DNA of 7,543 bases from Peptococcaceae bacterium (GTDB lineage Bacteria > Bacillota > Peptococcia > DRI-13 > UBA5745). The notes beneath the pieces are model-generated. The model was not told the origin of the DNA. It saw nothing but the letters and a program-made list of their open reading frames with translations, and did not search any database. Below are positions 7,036 through 7,543 of the stretch, piece after piece. Numbering within the stretch: position 1 is the first letter of the stretch; each line of letters starts with the position of its first letter. Location: positions 1 to 7,543 of the forward strand of contig JAISDM010000159.1 in NCBI GenBank assembly GCA_031264885.1, written 5' to 3'. Position numbers and translations under genes: made by a program.

Positions 7036-7195
7036 TGTCCACATAACATTTGTGTAAATCATGCGGCTTCCACCTTTCGATTTTATTATACGTGATGCCG
7101 CGGAAAGAAACAAGCAGCCAAGCTTCATTCAGATAAATAATAAATCCGAACCTGCGACCCCCAAAGAGGATCATCCCTTTGGCGAGGATGTCAAA
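7036..7195. other. Intergenic stretch without a supported gene
   Basis: The stretch is A+T-rich. The frame of the downstream HTH gene is open upstream to an ATG at 7061, but that ATG lacks a ribosome site and the encoded residues look non-specific, so I do not count it as coding. A TATTAT at 7084-7089 could be a -10 box, but no -35 box sits at normal spacing. Confidence 0.4.
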
Positions 7196-7417
7196 ATGGT
7201 TCGTCAATGCAGGCTAAGACCAAAACTTCTCACCCCTGCCGAAAAAGAGGATGTTGTGGCCAAATACAAAAGTGGCATGACCATGACGGCCATAGCGAAC
7301 GAGTACAGATGCCAATTTAATCATTTGAATGCCATTAAACGGGGAGCGCAGCCGGTAAGTAAACATCCGACGCCTTATTTTAACCGCGCTCCCGCACAAA
7401 TTCAGCCGCCGTCATAA
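7196..7417 (+). CDS. Small helix-turn-helix protein, Hin/resolvase-type DNA-binding domain
   Basis: The ATG at 7196 (73 residues) is preferred over the ATG at 7061 because GGCGAGG ends 8 bases before it and the recognisable domain begins just after it. RPKLLTPAEKEDVVAKYKSG followed by MTMTAIANEY and a putative recognition helix near CQFNHLNAIKRG matches the pattern of the C-terminal helix-turn-helix of serine recombinases of the Hin/resolvase type, where RPxxLTPxxxxxVxxxYxxGxSxxxIAxxY is common. No catalytic recombinase domain is present, so it is either a stand-alone DNA-binding protein or the tail of a decayed recombinase. Its last 38 bases overlap the oppositely oriented PIN gene, and the proline-rich tail there looks non-specific. 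Whether it is expressed is uncertain. Confidence 0.5.
   Translation: MVRQCRLRPKLLTPAEKEDVVAKYKSGMTMTAIANEYRCQFNHLNAIKRGAQPVSKHPTPYFNRAPAQIQPPS
7342..7393. repeat. 8-bp inverted repeat at the convergent gene ends
   Basis: GGGAGCGC (7342-7349) and GCGCTCCC (7386-7393) are perfect inverted copies 36 bases apart, covering the convergent ends of the HTH and PIN genes. A bidirectional transcript-end structure is possible, but the loop is long and no good T-run follows on either strand. Confidence 0.25.
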
Positions 7418-7543
7418 TAAACGACTCATCGGGATAATGACGGAGGTTGCCGGTTATCAGCGTCGCGCCGCACTCTTTGGCGACCTCGTAAAACATCTTG
7501 TCGTCTTCGTCCTCAAAAGACACAGCGCTCGGTTTGGCAACCA
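7380..7543 (-). CDS. PIN-domain toxin-like ribonuclease (C-terminal part)
   Basis: Only the last 53 codons and the stop (TAA, complement of 7380-7382) are inside the window; the 5' part lies beyond 7543. The visible protein has FEDEDDKMFYEVAKECGA, then TLITGNLRHYP, then ESFIMTAAEFV. The acidic DEDD cluster followed by a helix, a buried strand ending TGN, and the HYP/AEF ending are the usual second half of PIN nucleases of the 'toxin component, PIN family' type in type II toxin-antitoxin systems. Such enzymes are Mg-dependent RNases held inactive by a small antitoxin. The antitoxin would normally be encoded just upstream on the same strand, outside this window, so the pairing cannot be tested here. 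Confidence 0.8.
   Translation of the reverse strand, partial: VAKPSAVSFEDEDDKMFYEVAKECGATLITGNLRHYPDESFIMTAAEFVRERG

Noticed and set aside
7010..7207. 65-codon minus-strand open frame between the broken gene and the HTH gene
   Set aside because: It overlaps the better-supported plus-strand HTH start region, lacks a ribosome site and has no recognisable sequence pattern.

Overview
The window looks like chromosomal DNA from a moderately GC-rich, low-oxygen Gram-positive bacterium, most likely a Clostridia (Oscillospiraceae/Lachnospiraceae-like) member of the Bacillota. This is inferred from a consensus sigma-A promoter, an AAGGAGG ribosome site before a GTG start, a lipoprotein-like signal on a tandem solute-binding-domain hybrid kinase, and GGGCGGCA/TGCCGCCC palindromes between genes. 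No ribosomal RNA or other decisive taxonomic marker is present.

Layout: (1) 1-2193, a promoter and a complete RecQ DNA helicase gene with an extra C-terminal domain of about 100 residues. (2) 2194-2395, an intergenic region with two GC-rich palindromes in opposite orientation (the second a good intrinsic terminator), a short imperfect direct repeat, and a promoter whose -10 region is overlapped by a small dyad. (3) 2396-6424, a probable two-gene operon: a 972-residue membrane hybrid histidine kinase/receiver with two periplasmic-binding-protein-type sensor domains, then, 15 bases later, a 364-residue T4 Rnl1-type RNA ligase with all its nucleotidyl-transfer motifs. (4) 6437-6705, a 269-bp non-coding element with imperfect terminal inverted repeats of about 53 bp flanked by TTA on both sides, which looks like a MITE. 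(5) 6706-7543, a more A+T-rich accessory stretch holding the 3' part of an unrecognised gene that seems to have lost its 5' end at the element, a small helix-turn-helix protein, and, on the minus strand and running off the window, the C-terminal part of a PIN-domain toxin-like nuclease.

Working together: recQ is a stand-alone housekeeping repair gene closed by its own terminator. The sensor kinase and RNA ligase share one transcript, so an extracellular ligand signal and RNA repair or ligation may be linked; no DNA-binding output regulator and no RNA end-healing enzyme lies beside them. The right part resembles a small genomic-island edge: mobile-element insertion, broken gene, recombinase-type HTH and toxin gene side by side. 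The most notable points are the kinase-RNA ligase pairing, the MITE with the beheaded gene behind it, and the RecQ C-terminal extension.
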